Positions 5,472-5,727 of a stretch of DNA of 5,727 nucleotides are shown here, piece after piece. Made by a program: the position numbers and the translations under genes. The stretch is taken from assembly GCA_017399515.1 (NCBI GenBank), contig JAFQBZ010000105.1:1-5727 (forward strand), given 5' to 3'. Source of the stretch: Clostridia bacterium (GTDB lineage: Bacteria; Bacillota; Clostridia; Christensenellales; UBA1242). The number at the start of each line of letters is the position of its first letter. Within the stretch, counting starts at the first letter, position 1. The notes beneath the pieces were generated by a model, which saw nothing but the letters and a program-made list of their open reading frames with translations, was not told the origin of the DNA and ran no database searches.

Positions 5472-5727
5472 ATGTTTGATTTTTTCAAAAGAAAGAAGAA
5501 AAATGATTTACAGATACATAGAAAGGTCAAAGTCGGTCTAGCGTTGGGCGGTGGCGGTGCAAGAGGCATTGCTCACATTGGGGCAATCAAGGCTTTTGAA
5601 GAACTTGGAATTAAGTTTGATTATGTTGCGGGAACAAGTGCTGGAAGCATTATCGGTGCACTTTATGCTTATGGAAAAACTGCAAAAGAAATTGAAGAAC
5701 TTGCAAAAGGCCTTAGAAAAAAAGATA
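5472..5727 (+). CDS. Patatin-like phospholipase (RssA/NTE-type), 5' part only
   Basis: The first 85 codons are present; the gene runs off the window end. The start MFDFFKRKKK is followed by the patatin core. GLALGGGGARGIAHIG (22-37) carries the Gly-rich oxyanion-hole motif GGGGARG, and GTSAGS (54-59) is the nucleophile elbow with catalytic Ser56. The partner Asp (usually in a DG[A/G] motif) would lie beyond the window, so a complete Ser-Asp dyad cannot be confirmed. Bacterial members are serine acyl hydrolases acting on phospholipids or other acyl esters, and many are uncharacterised. The N-terminus has no signal peptide and carries a short basic stretch (RKKK), which might favour membrane association. 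The Shine-Dalgarno is modest (AAGAGG, about 5461-5466). The gene is separated from the acidic protein gene by a strong terminator and has its own likely promoter. Confidence 0.93.
   Translation, partial: MFDFFKRKKKNDLQIHRKVKVGLALGGGGARGIAHIGAIKAFEELGIKFDYVAGTSAGSIIGALYAYGKTAKEIEELAKGLRKKD

Overview
The window looks like a chromosomal segment from a low-GC, Bacillota-like bacterium. The DNA is strongly AT-rich with AT-rich codon choice. It has purine-rich AGGAGG-type ribosome sites, sigma-A-type promoters (several with an extended TGn -10), a SAM riboswitch in front of metK, and many hairpin + U-tract terminators. All six genes are on the + strand. Tryptophan is TGG throughout and the stops are TAA or TAG, so nothing in the window requires recoded UGA. 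I cannot name a genus.

Layout. (1) 101-1050: a small promoter and a gene for a protein with two similar beta-rich segments followed by an FtsK-gamma-type winged helix, without the FtsK motor. (2) 1118-1867: an exonuclease III/AP endonuclease, 67 bp downstream with no visible terminator between. These two may be co-transcribed, with an additional internal extended -10. (3) 1890-3179: a near-consensus promoter, a SAM-I-clan riboswitch lacking P4, its terminator, and metK (S-adenosylmethionine synthetase). A competing antiterminator can be drawn base by base. (4) 3226-4138: promoter and a PHP-domain phosphoesterase. (5) 4221-5347: strong extended -10 promoter, a 5' leader of about 95 nt, and an unrecognised membrane-anchored protein with a long Glu-rich tract and a basic/coiled-coil C-terminal domain. 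(6) 5400-5727: promoter and the 5' part of a patatin-like phospholipase, cut by the window end.

How the genes fit together. From metK onward each gene is its own unit with its own promoter and terminator, so this is mostly a run of unrelated housekeeping genes rather than one pathway. The only clear regulatory logic is feedback: SAM made by MetK should favour the terminator upstream of metK. I see no mobile element, CRISPR array, tRNA or rRNA. The parts most worth a second look are the motor-less FtsK-gamma protein, the compact P4-less SAM riboswitch, and the acidic membrane protein. I do not see clear evidence of a new multi-gene system.
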